Positions 36,688 through 45,657 of a stretch of 64,000 bases of DNA are shown piece by piece. Each line of letters starts with the position of its first letter. Positions within the stretch are counted from its first letter, which is position 1. The notes beneath the pieces were generated by a model. That model worked only from the letters and a program-made list of their open reading frames with translations, was not told the DNA's origin and made no database searches. The stretch is taken from the NCBI GenBank assembly GCA_031271965.1, contig JAISUS010000028.1, forward strand, positions 310,001 through 374,000, in the 5' to 3' direction. Origin of the DNA: Prevotella sp. Its GTDB lineage: Bacteria > Bacteroidota > Bacteroidia > Bacteroidales > Dysgonomonadaceae. The position numbers and the translations under genes were made by a program.

Positions 36688-37896
36688 ATGAAAAACTTAT
36701 ACCTACCAGCTATTGTTGTACTCTTATTTTCCAATACTACATTTGGACAAAATACTGATAGACCTATATACAAACATGTAGAGTTATATGAAGCAATTTC
36801 AGTAGTAAAGGATAAATATATACCTGACAAAAGAGTAAAAATATTCGATATAGAGGTTGATGATCATGCAAAAGAACCTATATTAAAAGGTGTCACATCC
36901 GATACCGAAGCTTATAGAGCATTAATAGAGGAGGCTGAAATAAGGAGTGGTAAATTTATTAATAAAGTTGAATTACTTCCAGCTAAAAATCTGGGAGATA
37001 AAACTTCTGGAGTCATAAATCTTTCTGTCGCCGACATTCGAACAGAAGGTAAATTTTCAGCTGAAATGGCTACTCAGGCTATACTTGGAACTCCAATACG
37101 AGTATTACAAAAAGATGGGTGGTATAGGGTACAAACTCCCGATGGATATATAGGATGGATACAATTATCTTCATTTACTCCCATGACTCAAGAAGAAATA
37201 ACGGCATGGAACAAAGCACCCAAAATAGTTTTTACAGATTATTTCGGATTTTCCTATCAGGCACCCGATAAAAACAGCCAGCATGTATCCGATTTGGTAT
37301 TATCCAACATACTAAAATGGGAAGGGGAAGAAAACGGGTTTTATAAAGTATCTTATCCGGATGGACGTAAAGCTTATATTCAAAAAAATCAGAGTATGCT
37401 CTATGATGATTGGAGAAAATCCAAAGAGGCAACTGGCGAAAGTTTTGTGATAGAAGCATACAAACTAATGGGAATACCTTATGTATGGGGAGGCACCTCT
37501 GTGAAAGGCATGGATTGCAGTGGCCTTACAAAGACCGTATTATTCATGCATGGTATCATATTGATGCGTGATGCTTCCCAACAAGCTTATACCGGAATAC
37601 CTGTGGATATCAGTAACGGATATGAAAATTTGCAAGTGGGCGACCTTATGTTTTTTGGTAAAAAAGCTCAAGGGGACAAAAAAGAAAGAGTGCGGCATGT
37701 AGCCTTTTATGTTGGCAATAAACAATTTATTCATGCATCCGGTTGTATCCGAGTTAGTAGCCTTGATCCTCAAAGCCCTGATTATGACGAAGCGAATACA
37801 AAAGAATTCATTCGCGCAATACGGGTAACCGGAGCTGTTGATCAACAAAATACCAATATATGGTCGATTGAAGAAAACTCATTTTATAAACAATAA
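36688..37896 (+). CDS. NlpC/P60 (C40) peptidoglycan endopeptidase with SH3 domains
   Basis: A 402-residue exported cysteine peptidase expected to cut gamma-D-Glu-diamino acid bonds in muropeptides. It has a signal peptide (KNLYLPAIVVLLFSNTTFGQ), a helical region, SH3b-like domains from about residue 110 to 235 (RVLQKDGWYRVQTPDGYIGWI is one segment), and a C-terminal NlpC/P60 domain. The catalytic Cys is in GMDCSGLTK and the His in RHVAFYVG, with a third polar residue at HASG. A TTG two codons upstream (36682) is in frame; the ATG is preferred. The dipeptide epimerase gene begins 12 bp downstream, which supports a muropeptide-processing role. Confidence 0.92.
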   Translation: MKNLYLPAIVVLLFSNTTFGQNTDRPIYKHVELYEAISVVKDKYIPDKRVKIFDIEVDDHAKEPILKGVTSDTEAYRALIEEAEIRSGKFINKVELLPAKNLGDKTSGVINLSVADIRTEGKFSAEMATQAILGTPIRVLQKDGWYRVQTPDGYIGWIQLSSFTPMTQEEITAWNKAPKIVFTDYFGFSYQAPDKNSQHVSDLVLSNILKWEGEENGFYKVSYPDGRKAYIQKNQSMLYDDWRKSKEATGESFVIEAYKLMGIPYVWGGTSVKGMDCSGLTKTVLFMHGIILMRDASQQAYTGIPVDISNGYENLQVGDLMFFGKKAQGDKKERVRHVAFYVGNKQFIHASGCIRVSSLDPQSPDYDEANTKEFIRAIRVTGAVDQQNTNIWSIEENSFYKQ

Positions 37897-37908
37897 AATA
37901 ATAGTAAC

Positions 37909-39057
37909 ATGTCTCAATCAAGGCGTACATTTATTAAAGCTGCCACTGTTGCAGCAATAGGCACAGGGATAGCTTCCGGAAATCCGTTAAATTTATTCGC
38001 TCAAAATAATAAAAAAACTGTTTCTTTGAATGGTAGTAAAATGAAGTTAAGTTTTAAGCCCTACGATCTTCAACTGCGCCATGTATTTACGATAGCCAAT
38101 TCGTCTCGAACTACAACCCCGGTCGTTTTAACTGAAATTGTATACGATGGCATAACCGGATACGGAGAAGCATCTCTTCCTCCATATCTGGGTGAAACAC
38201 AGGCATCTGTAATCGAGTTTCTAAAAAAGGTAAATCTGGAACAGTTTTCCAGTCCATTCGAACTTGATGACATACTTACTTATGTAGATAAAATAGCTGA
38301 GAACAACACCGCTGCCAAAGCATCTGTTGATATAGCTTTACATGATTTAGTAGGTAAAATTATGGGGCAACCCTGGTATAAAATATGGGGACTGAATAAA
38401 GATAATACTCCTGATACTACTTTTACAATCGGTATAGATACAGAAGAAGTAGTAAAACAAAAAACAAGAGAAGCTGATCCTCTGTACAACATACTCAAAG
38501 TAAAGTTAGGACGGGATAATGATAAACAGATGATCGAAGCTATCCGAACTGTTACAGACAAACCTATAGCCATAGATGCCAATCAAGGATGGAAAGATAA
38601 ACATTATGCTTTGGATATGATTTACTGGCTCAAAGAACGTGGAATAGTTATGATAGAACAACCCATGCCTAAACACAATTTGGAAGACGCAGCATGGGTA
38701 ACAGAACGTAGTCCTCTGCCTATATTTGCAGACGAATCGTTCCAAAGACTGTCCGATGTATTGCGGCTTAAAGGAGCATTCACCGGAATCAACATAAAAC
38801 TTATGAAATGTACAGGAATGCGCGAAGCCTGGAAAATGCTCACTGTGGCGCGTGCAGTAAATATGAAGGTAATGATAGGCTGCATGACCGAAACTTCATG
38901 TGCTATTTCAGCAGCGGCACAACTATCGCCAGCTGTAGATTGGGCCGATCTTGATGGAAACTTACTAATTAGCAATGACTGTTTTAGCGGCGCAACCGTC
39001 GTAAAAGGCAAAATGCGATTGAGCGAAGCCGCAGGAATAGGCGCAAGGAAGTTATGA
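37909..39057 (+). CDS. dipeptide epimerase (L-Ala-D/L-Glu type) with Tat-like signal
   Basis: A 382-residue enolase-superfamily enzyme that interconverts the D/L configuration of Glu in Ala-Glu dipeptides from peptidoglycan. Visible active-site elements are the KxK pair in LKVKLG, metal ligands in AIDANQG, IEQPM and FADES, the Lys in INIKLMK, and the DxD dipeptide-binding motif in ADLDGN. The N-terminus SRRTFIKAATVAAIG with a following hydrophobic stretch is a twin-arginine-type signal, unusual for an epimerase often found in the cytoplasm. It lies 12 bp after the NlpC/P60 endopeptidase, whose product would include Ala-Glu-type dipeptides. Confidence 0.92.
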   Translation: MSQSRRTFIKAATVAAIGTGIASGNPLNLFAQNNKKTVSLNGSKMKLSFKPYDLQLRHVFTIANSSRTTTPVVLTEIVYDGITGYGEASLPPYLGETQASVIEFLKKVNLEQFSSPFELDDILTYVDKIAENNTAAKASVDIALHDLVGKIMGQPWYKIWGLNKDNTPDTTFTIGIDTEEVVKQKTREADPLYNILKVKLGRDNDKQMIEAIRTVTDKPIAIDANQGWKDKHYALDMIYWLKERGIVMIEQPMPKHNLEDAAWVTERSPLPIFADESFQRLSDVLRLKGAFTGINIKLMKCTGMREAWKMLTVARAVNMKVMIGCMTETSCAISAAAQLSPAVDWADLDGNLLISNDCFSGATVVKGKMRLSEAAGIGARKL

Positions 39058-39102
39058 TAACAGAATAATTATTAATAGATTACTATTTTGTTTTAATTTA
39101 TT

Positions 39103-39110
39103 TATCTTTG
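39103..39110 (+). promoter_or_regulatory. Bacteroidota -7 box for the BadF-type kinase gene
   Basis: TATCTTTG fits TAnnTTTG, 39 bp before the start codon. A TTTG at 39087-39090 is too close (12 bp) to be a normal -33 box. Confidence 0.55.
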
Positions 39111-39149
39111 CATGATTTTTTAACGTTCTAACCTAACCATAGAAGTGCT

Positions 39150-39995
39150 ATGATATTACTCGCTGAAAGCGGATCTACTAAGACTGAGTGGTGCCTGGTA
39201 GACAGAAACGGTATTACCGAACAATTTCTGTCAGATGGTATTAATCCTTTTTTTCAGACAAGAAAAGAGATAAGTAGACTTGTACGCTTACAGTTACCTC
39301 CTGTCTTTTTCAAAACAAAGATCAATAATATATATTTTTATGGAGCTGGTTGTTCTTCTCTGGAAAAAAAGAATGTAGTAAAAGCATCTCTGGAAGCTCA
39401 ATTCAAAACACCGACAATTATAGAAAGTGACCTTTTGGGATCTGCCCGTTCCTTGTTTCAAAATGAAGCCGGAATTGCCTGCATTTTAGGAACAGGTTCT
39501 AACTCTTGTTTTTTCGATGGAGAAAACATTGTGAAAAATGTAAAATCGCTAGGATATATACTTGGAGACGAAGGGAGCGGAGCTTCGCTCGGGAAATTCT
39601 TTCTATCCGATTGCCTGAAAGGACTGGCACCTCAGGAATTGATAGATCCGTTCTACAGAAAATATAAAATCGATCCTGATGAAATAATGGATTATATATA
39701 TTCTAAGCCTTTTCCGAATAAACTACTATCGGTCTTATCGTTCTTTTTATATGAATATCTGGAGCATCCGTATGTAAATAATTTAGTACGACGCAATCTG
39801 AGGTCTTTTTTTGAAAGGAATATTTTACAATACGAATACACTGAATATCCGATCAGATTTGTAGGATCAATAGCAAAAATGTATTCGTTTATATTGAGAG
39901 AGACAGCTCAGGAGCTGGGAATATATATCGATGTGATAATTGAAAATCCAATCAAAGGGCTGATAGAATATCATCGTGAAAACGGACACTTATAG
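39150..39995 (+). CDS. BadF/BadG-family kinase, MurK/GlcNAc kinase-like
   Basis: A 281-residue member of the BadF/BadG/BcrA ATPase fold, which includes N-acetylglucosamine and N-acetylmuramate kinases. Motifs are ESGSTKTEW (phosphate 1), GAGCSS, ILGTGSNSC (phosphate 2), LGDEGSGASLG and a C-terminal VGSIAKM. No activator iron-sulfur Cys pairs are present, which argues for a sugar kinase. It is cytoplasmic. Proximity to the epimerase and to the amidase/GH locus suggests it phosphorylates an amino sugar from peptidoglycan; this is inference. It has its own -7 box and ends at a bidirectional hairpin. Confidence 0.88.
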   Translation: MILLAESGSTKTEWCLVDRNGITEQFLSDGINPFFQTRKEISRLVRLQLPPVFFKTKINNIYFYGAGCSSLEKKNVVKASLEAQFKTPTIIESDLLGSARSLFQNEAGIACILGTGSNSCFFDGENIVKNVKSLGYILGDEGSGASLGKFFLSDCLKGLAPQELIDPFYRKYKIDPDEIMDYIYSKPFPNKLLSVLSFFLYEYLEHPYVNNLVRRNLRSFFERNILQYEYTEYPIRFVGSIAKMYSFILRETAQELGIYIDVIIENPIKGLIEYHRENGHL

Positions 39996-40020
39996 AATAC
40001 TTATCACCAATATGTAAATA

Positions 40021-40050
40021 AAAAGAGCATGATTCCCATCATGCTCTTTT
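40021..40050. terminator. bidirectional hairpin terminator, boundary of the large minus-strand locus
   Basis: A perfect 13-bp stem (40021-40033 with 40038-40050) with a 4-nt loop is flanked by A and T runs. It can end both the kinase transcript (+) and the amidase transcript (-). Confidence 0.88.
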
Positions 40051-40079
40051 CTATTATCTTTCATTCAATAACTTGAACC

Positions 40080-43000
40080 CTATTGGAATATAAATGAAAG
40101 AATACTTTTCATAAGATTATCTCTTCCGGCTTCATCCTTTATCACTTCGAAAGGAAAACCCAGAATGCAGGTTTTATAATCGCCTAAGTAGGCAACCCCT
40201 GCACTGAGGTTATTTTCTGTATATCTGAATACAGTATAGCAATTATCTCCGGCCGGTTCTATTGCATCTGGCGATTCCACTGCATATGAAATAGAATTTA
40301 ATTTTGTATAGAACTCATAATTTCCTTCTATGGATGCAAATGGAGACAGTACAGCCTTCACTTTACCTTCTACAGCTGCTCTGCCTACCCGCCATTTGTA
40401 TTTTAACACATCGGTAGCAAATGCCTTGTCTTCGTTATTGGCATTTTCTGTATCCCACAAATCGGAAGCAACATACGCGCCACTAACAAAAATATTTCCC
40501 CCTCGCTTGCAATATGCTGTAATCTTATCTTGAAAATCTTTGGTGAAAGTTTTAAATTCGGCCGGAAAAACACCTCGTCCTATTTTAGTTTGTTTTTGTT
40601 TACCCAATATGATATCCACTAGCTTGTATTGACCCATATCTATAGATTCATCTGTTACAGCATCTCTACTAGTCGATATAAAAGAGTAACCAGCTTTAGC
40701 TATAGCCTGCCCATGAATAGCAGGATAATCAAACGTATTTCCGGCAACTACTGTCGTCTCAAAGTTTGCCTGACTTGCACCAAAACCGGCAGCATCATCG
40801 TCCATCCATGGAATTCTACGCCTAAATTCGTATTGGCTCCCGATATAATTATATTCCTTTTTGTCCGGAACCCCATGATCGATAAAATCAACAAAGCCTC
40901 CGATACTATCTTTTGTAGCAAAACTATATGGAGCGGATAATCGATCGAAACCGTTTACAATTAGTACCTGTCCCTTTTCATTTGATTTTCTGCATACAGA
41001 AAGTATCTCTGATGAGAAACTTTCCCCACCATCATTTACTGCCGCCACTTTAAAGCTATATATTTTATCTTTTTCGATGGTCAAATTGAGCCTTGTATCA
41101 TGTACAATAACTCCATTATCAAAATCGCCATCGCCAACCCGTGTATAAACAATGTACTTATCAGGCATTGCTGTTGGTTCTGTAACATCCTCTACGGGTT
41201 TCCACATAAGATTAACCTGTGTTTCACCTGCAAATTTTGCACCAAAGGATTTTACAGGAAGCGGCTGTACAACATATTTATAATCATATTGTCGGGCAAT
41301 AAACTTCAGCATTCCTTTATAAATAGAGCGGCTGACCGTAAAGCGAAAACGAGGGTCAAGCCCATATTTCATATCAGCAAAATTCTGATGGGACAATAGT
41401 TCTAACAACATAGTCGGCACATTAGGAACACGAGCTTCGCTATACGAACGATTCCACATATGACGGCGTGTCCATTTAGGTTCATATTCACGACGGATAT
41501 CTTTTGTAATTTCATCCATGATAGCATCAGTCAAATCCCTTGAAGCCCAACGTGTTTTACCATTTTCAAATACTTCATCATTAGTATGCGTCATGTAAAT
41601 ACCAAGAGTCCCAATTATAGAATCATTATATGTAGTTCCGGCATCGCTATGAAAAGCCATTGCCAAATCAACCGGAACATTCAACCCTCCGGATTTAGGT
41701 AATACCGAAGAACCTCCACTGATATAATTAACCCAAAAACCACGGCTTTGATAATCGTCCGTATAATCATTTTTCCCTTCACTCTTGTTATAAACACTAT
41801 CCGGAACACCGGCCCACTGTAGCCAGTAACGGGCACCTTCGGTATATCGCGGATAACCGCTGGTCTCAGGCTTATAATTAACCGCTGGTAATTTCTTCTG
41901 TTTACTGCCATCAATTGCTTCCGAACTTTTTGTATTATCCGTCACAATACCACTCGGATGAGGCAGACGGGCTATGTTACCCATCCCCCCTCCTATTTTA
42001 ACGGCATCAGCTGTAAGAATACGTCCCTGTTTATTACTTTCATTAGTCAATACAATCTTACAATTGTCATTTTTTCCCTTATCAAAAGCAAAAAAACCCA
42101 GAAATATCCATGTACCGCCACCCATCTTTTGATTGATGCTAAATTCTGTTTTACCACCTAAGTGATAAACTGAATAACGAGCCTCATCTGTACTATTGGG
42201 TAAGGTTTGATAAGATATGTAAACCGCATATTTTCCTTTTTCAGATATATCGGGAACCCACTCGCATTGGCTTATTTCTCCTTTCGATACTGTTTTAACT
42301 TGACGGTATGTTCCGAGTTTAAACGGATTTTCGCCATCCAAATAGAATGACTTAGTATTGGCAAATCCGCTATTTGTTCCGGCAATCCATGATTCCTTTC
42401 CGGATTTTTCCGCATAAGATGAATTAGCTGTACTTTTATCATTATCAACAATTATTTCATGGCGTTGTGTATCCCTTTCCCGTGGTAATAGTACATTAGC
42501 ACCCGCATTTTCAAGCATTGGAACAAGATAAGGAAGTACATAACTTTGAGTATATAAATCCTCTACCGTTTGAAAAATGCGTGCCCTTTGCCATTCCCAT
42601 CTGGTTAATTTCTGCTCATAATACCAGCCATGACTTTGCCAGATTGCCAGATGATGATTTTGCAACCCTTTTTCTGATGTATAAGGACGAGATAAATTAG
42701 AAACCAAAGGCTTATCTAATTTATTAGCAAATAAGTCCTTTTTCTTTTTACCAAAAGGGACAAGACTCTCTATAGGCTGTGTATCGGTTATAAGTTCTAT
42801 CTTATACTTCTTATATTTTTCAGGCAACAACCCTTTTATATACGTATAAATATTATCCACATCATCTTGACGAAATGGAACGTAAGACAAATTGATACCT
42901 GTAAAAAACTTAAGAGTTTTTCCCTGAACATTAACAGAGTCTATCTTAACCTTATAAGTTTTAATATCTTTATTTGCAAATTGGGTAAGATACTCACCTA

Positions 43001-43094
43001 TCTCAGCCTGAATCTTTTCAGATATTTCCTGCGCTTGAACTTCACACGGAATCAAAAACAGAAAAAATGCACAAATAATTAATAGCTTCTTCAT
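40080..43094 (-). CDS. exported Amidase_3 protein with embedded golvesin-like domain
   Basis: A 1004-residue exported protein, probably an N-acetylmuramoyl-L-alanine amidase removing stem peptides from glycan. After a signal peptide (residues 1-22), an Amidase_3 zinc site is visible: His155 in QSHGWYYE, Glu206 in RERD, His482 in AFHSDAG and a late Glu in LLELLSHQ. A golvesin C-terminal-like beta domain (about 260-370) is inserted between the second and third ligands. A fibronectin-III-like domain (about 630-720) and a C-terminal domain of about 280 residues follow. Similar proteins are often labelled xanthan lyase. The ATG at 43094 gives a clean signal peptide; an upstream in-frame ATG (43118) overlaps GH9. 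Last gene of the operon. Confidence 0.85.
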   Translation of the reverse strand: MKKLLIICAFFLFLIPCEVQAQEISEKIQAEIGEYLTQFANKDIKTYKVKIDSVNVQGKTLKFFTGINLSYVPFRQDDVDNIYTYIKGLLPEKYKKYKIELITDTQPIESLVPFGKKKKDLFANKLDKPLVSNLSRPYTSEKGLQNHHLAIWQSHGWYYEQKLTRWEWQRARIFQTVEDLYTQSYVLPYLVPMLENAGANVLLPRERDTQRHEIIVDNDKSTANSSYAEKSGKESWIAGTNSGFANTKSFYLDGENPFKLGTYRQVKTVSKGEISQCEWVPDISEKGKYAVYISYQTLPNSTDEARYSVYHLGGKTEFSINQKMGGGTWIFLGFFAFDKGKNDNCKIVLTNESNKQGRILTADAVKIGGGMGNIARLPHPSGIVTDNTKSSEAIDGSKQKKLPAVNYKPETSGYPRYTEGARYWLQWAGVPDSVYNKSEGKNDYTDDYQSRGFWVNYISGGSSVLPKSGGLNVPVDLAMAFHSDAGTTYNDSIIGTLGIYMTHTNDEVFENGKTRWASRDLTDAIMDEITKDIRREYEPKWTRRHMWNRSYSEARVPNVPTMLLELLSHQNFADMKYGLDPRFRFTVSRSIYKGMLKFIARQYDYKYVVQPLPVKSFGAKFAGETQVNLMWKPVEDVTEPTAMPDKYIVYTRVGDGDFDNGVIVHDTRLNLTIEKDKIYSFKVAAVNDGGESFSSEILSVCRKSNEKGQVLIVNGFDRLSAPYSFATKDSIGGFVDFIDHGVPDKKEYNYIGSQYEFRRRIPWMDDDAAGFGASQANFETTVVAGNTFDYPAIHGQAIAKAGYSFISTSRDAVTDESIDMGQYKLVDIILGKQKQTKIGRGVFPAEFKTFTKDFQDKITAYCKRGGNIFVSGAYVASDLWDTENANNEDKAFATDVLKYKWRVGRAAVEGKVKAVLSPFASIEGNYEFYTKLNSISYAVESPDAIEPAGDNCYTVFRYTENNLSAGVAYLGDYKTCILGFPFEVIKDEAGRDNLMKSILSFIFQ

Positions 43095-43104
43095 ATTGTT
43101 TATC

Positions 43105-45651
43105 CTATAACCGCTCAAAGGAGTAGCCTTTCTTTTTAAATGTCTTAATTATTTCGTCTAACCTTAAATACAATTTATCTGTTCTAGTTGCATGTGTTCC
43201 TGGATGAATAAGTATAATGCTACCATTCAAATTGTTTTGTTTTTCAAATTCATACAACTGATCAATAATATTTTGCGATGGCATATAGTTTTTCATATCA
43301 GGGGTCGTATAGTCAGCAGCTGTCCTTAAACCGGATGTGAAATTTACAACAACTTGCCCCTGTGATTCGATTAGTCTCACATGATCCTTGTTATAATGCT
43401 CGAAAGGAGGTAGATAATAATTCACAGAAGGTATATCTATTCCAAATTTTGATAATTCAACCATATTCTTCTGAAGATCATCTATCAGGCTATCTGCACT
43501 AACCAAGCTTTTATTGCGTTCTGCGCCCCATGGTGCATACAGTAAATGCTTATCTGAATGCCCTCCTACATAATGTCCTTTCTTTACAATCTCCTTGATC
43601 ACAGCTTTATGTTCTTTCATACGAAGACAATTTCCCGTAAGAAAGAACGAAGCTTTAATTTTGTTTTTATCCAGTGTTTTCAATATAGAAGTTGCTCCTT
43701 CAAATGCTGAATCCGCTGAAAAAACCAGATGAATTACTTTTTTTGTTGTATCAATACGAACTGTTGCTCCATAAGCATCGGTTACAGTATTACTTTTTTT
43801 TTTAGACTGTTCTTTTCCTAGTTGTTCCATCATGGAGAGGTAATACATCATGTAGCAAGTCCCATCGATTACAGGCTCATTGGTACCATAGGAATGTTCA
43901 TGGAATACAGCCGGGCCATTCTGAAATACAGCTAAAGGATCCTTACTGCGACTCACTTTTGGAATACCCAACAATGTATCATGCCAACCTTCATCGATGG
44001 GGCCGTCAACCAATCCGCCCAAACGGGTATCGTCCATTCTGGAAGAAACGGCTCCTTTCGGAAAACCTCCGATAAACGAGAATCCCCAAGGGTTACAGCC
44101 CAAAATCCAATCACGTAAAGCAGCCTCCATCTCTTCAAAGGAATTGTCTCCTGAAATCTCTTTGTATTGGTGAGCATAAGAAGCGGCACCAATAACGGCA
44201 AAGTTTGCGCACCACACATAAGGCACACCGTTCATAAACGGCTCATTCCCTGCACGGTTTCGAATGGTCTGTAATCCTTGACGCATAAAGTCGGTGAATT
44301 TTTTACTTGTTACTGCATCTTCAGATTTTGCCATCAGGTGATGCCCTTGGTTGACAAAAGGATAGAACTGATAATGACGTGCAAAACCAAATGCCCACAA
44401 AGGATTAACGGGTTCCAATTGTCCCCAGTAATCGCCTTCGGTGCGCCATTTCGGGTCTTTGGTAAGAGTATAAAACGTAGCAGCCGCTAATTCTATATCA
44501 TCCACATAGTTGTCTTCTTCGTAAAAATAAGGTGAAACCACACAGACGGTTTGGGTATTTCCGGGATGCTCAAGGGCAAATTCGTATGCAGGCTCTGCTT
44601 TACCAGACAGTATTTGAGCAAAAGCAGGGTCTACATCCTTGAATAGTTCAGCTCCCAACGCAAAACAGGAGGCAAACTTACCGGCGGCGGAAGCCACTCC
44701 GGTGGTACGGTTCAGTTGAATCTCTCCAGTTCTGGGATTGGGCAAGTCTTGAGGCTCTCCGGTAATAAAATAAACCGGTCGTCCCTTACCTGGCCCCCAG
44801 CCATAATCTACATTATCGTTTTGGGGCAAACCATAACCAGCATGGTCCCGGTCATCGGCTATCTGGTTATACATTTCTTTAGGTGCAGGGTTCATTCTGG
44901 ATAGCCAGTCTAGTCCCCAACGGATTTCGTCCAAGATATCAGGAGTGCCGTTACTGCCAGGACTGGCATCGGCGCGATAATTGTCTTTGAAAATTGTTTT
45001 ATCCTTTGCCTGATAGTAGGCTAACATCATGTGATAGATAGCGCTTGCAGTGGTGGTAACATATTGTAATTTATCGTCAGCATCATGCCAACCTCCGCGA
45101 ACATCAATATGTTCCCCTGTACGAGTGGGGTGGTCAACAATAAAACCATCATGTTGATGACAAACAGTGCCTAAAAAATTATTCTGTCCGCAACGTTGAC
45201 GGCGCATATAATTAAGCATAAAATCAACAGATCCTTCGTAAATATCTGCTCCAATCTTAAATTGAGGAGATTTCACACCAGCGGCTTCAATATAATAATC
45301 ACCTTCTGTCTGAACAGAAGAAAAGTCGAGGCGGAAGGCCGATTTTAACCCCCAATAAGTAGCATCTGCGATTTTTCCCTGACCACTGAATACTGTTTTT
45401 CCGGTTTTTGCATCAACAAGTGAAAAATTCGGCGTACCATGTTGAGTTGCGGGTAAAATCGGAGGTTGTCCGTTACTGCCACGAAAAGATAGATCGGGCG
45501 TGATTTCTTCGGTTGAGATTAGCACTGCTACTTTGATATCTTTGGGAAGATACCCTAATTGGTTTATCCTAACCCATGATCCTCCTGATTGTGCATTTAC
45601 TGTGACAGCAAAAATCACAATTATAAAGGATAATAAACATCGTAGTCTCAT
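43105..45651 (-). CDS. GH9 glycoside hydrolase fused to NodB-type polysaccharide deacetylase
   Basis: An 848-residue exported bifunctional enzyme: signal peptide (1-21), CelD_N-like Ig domain (about 22-135), GH9 catalytic barrel (about 140-620), NodB homology domain (about 650-848). In GH9 the base region is GGWHDADD (Asp190, with 192/193) and the acid is Glu592 in NEPVIDGT. GH9 includes cellulases and exo-beta-glucosaminidases. The deacetylase part has FFLTGN, the metal-binding GGHSDKHLLY, LPPFEHYNK and IILIHPGTH. Its first motif is FSADSAFEG instead of TFDDG. A fused deacetylase suggests an N-acetylated amino-sugar glycan. It is 6 bp after the creatininase gene. Confidence 0.87.
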   Translation of the reverse strand: MRLRCLLSFIIVIFAVTVNAQSGGSWVRINQLGYLPKDIKVAVLISTEEITPDLSFRGSNGQPPILPATQHGTPNFSLVDAKTGKTVFSGQGKIADATYWGLKSAFRLDFSSVQTEGDYYIEAAGVKSPQFKIGADIYEGSVDFMLNYMRRQRCGQNNFLGTVCHQHDGFIVDHPTRTGEHIDVRGGWHDADDKLQYVTTTASAIYHMMLAYYQAKDKTIFKDNYRADASPGSNGTPDILDEIRWGLDWLSRMNPAPKEMYNQIADDRDHAGYGLPQNDNVDYGWGPGKGRPVYFITGEPQDLPNPRTGEIQLNRTTGVASAAGKFASCFALGAELFKDVDPAFAQILSGKAEPAYEFALEHPGNTQTVCVVSPYFYEEDNYVDDIELAAATFYTLTKDPKWRTEGDYWGQLEPVNPLWAFGFARHYQFYPFVNQGHHLMAKSEDAVTSKKFTDFMRQGLQTIRNRAGNEPFMNGVPYVWCANFAVIGAASYAHQYKEISGDNSFEEMEAALRDWILGCNPWGFSFIGGFPKGAVSSRMDDTRLGGLVDGPIDEGWHDTLLGIPKVSRSKDPLAVFQNGPAVFHEHSYGTNEPVIDGTCYMMYYLSMMEQLGKEQSKKKSNTVTDAYGATVRIDTTKKVIHLVFSADSAFEGATSILKTLDKNKIKASFFLTGNCLRMKEHKAVIKEIVKKGHYVGGHSDKHLLYAPWGAERNKSLVSADSLIDDLQKNMVELSKFGIDIPSVNYYLPPFEHYNKDHVRLIESQGQVVVNFTSGLRTAADYTTPDMKNYMPSQNIIDQLYEFEKQNNLNGSIILIHPGTHATRTDKLYLRLDEIIKTFKKKGYSFERL

Positions 45652-45657
45652 GTTTTT

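Noticed and set aside
40080..43094. Xanthan lyase
   Set aside because: This label is copied among homologs; the sequence shows Amidase_3 zinc motifs and no polysaccharide lyase signature.
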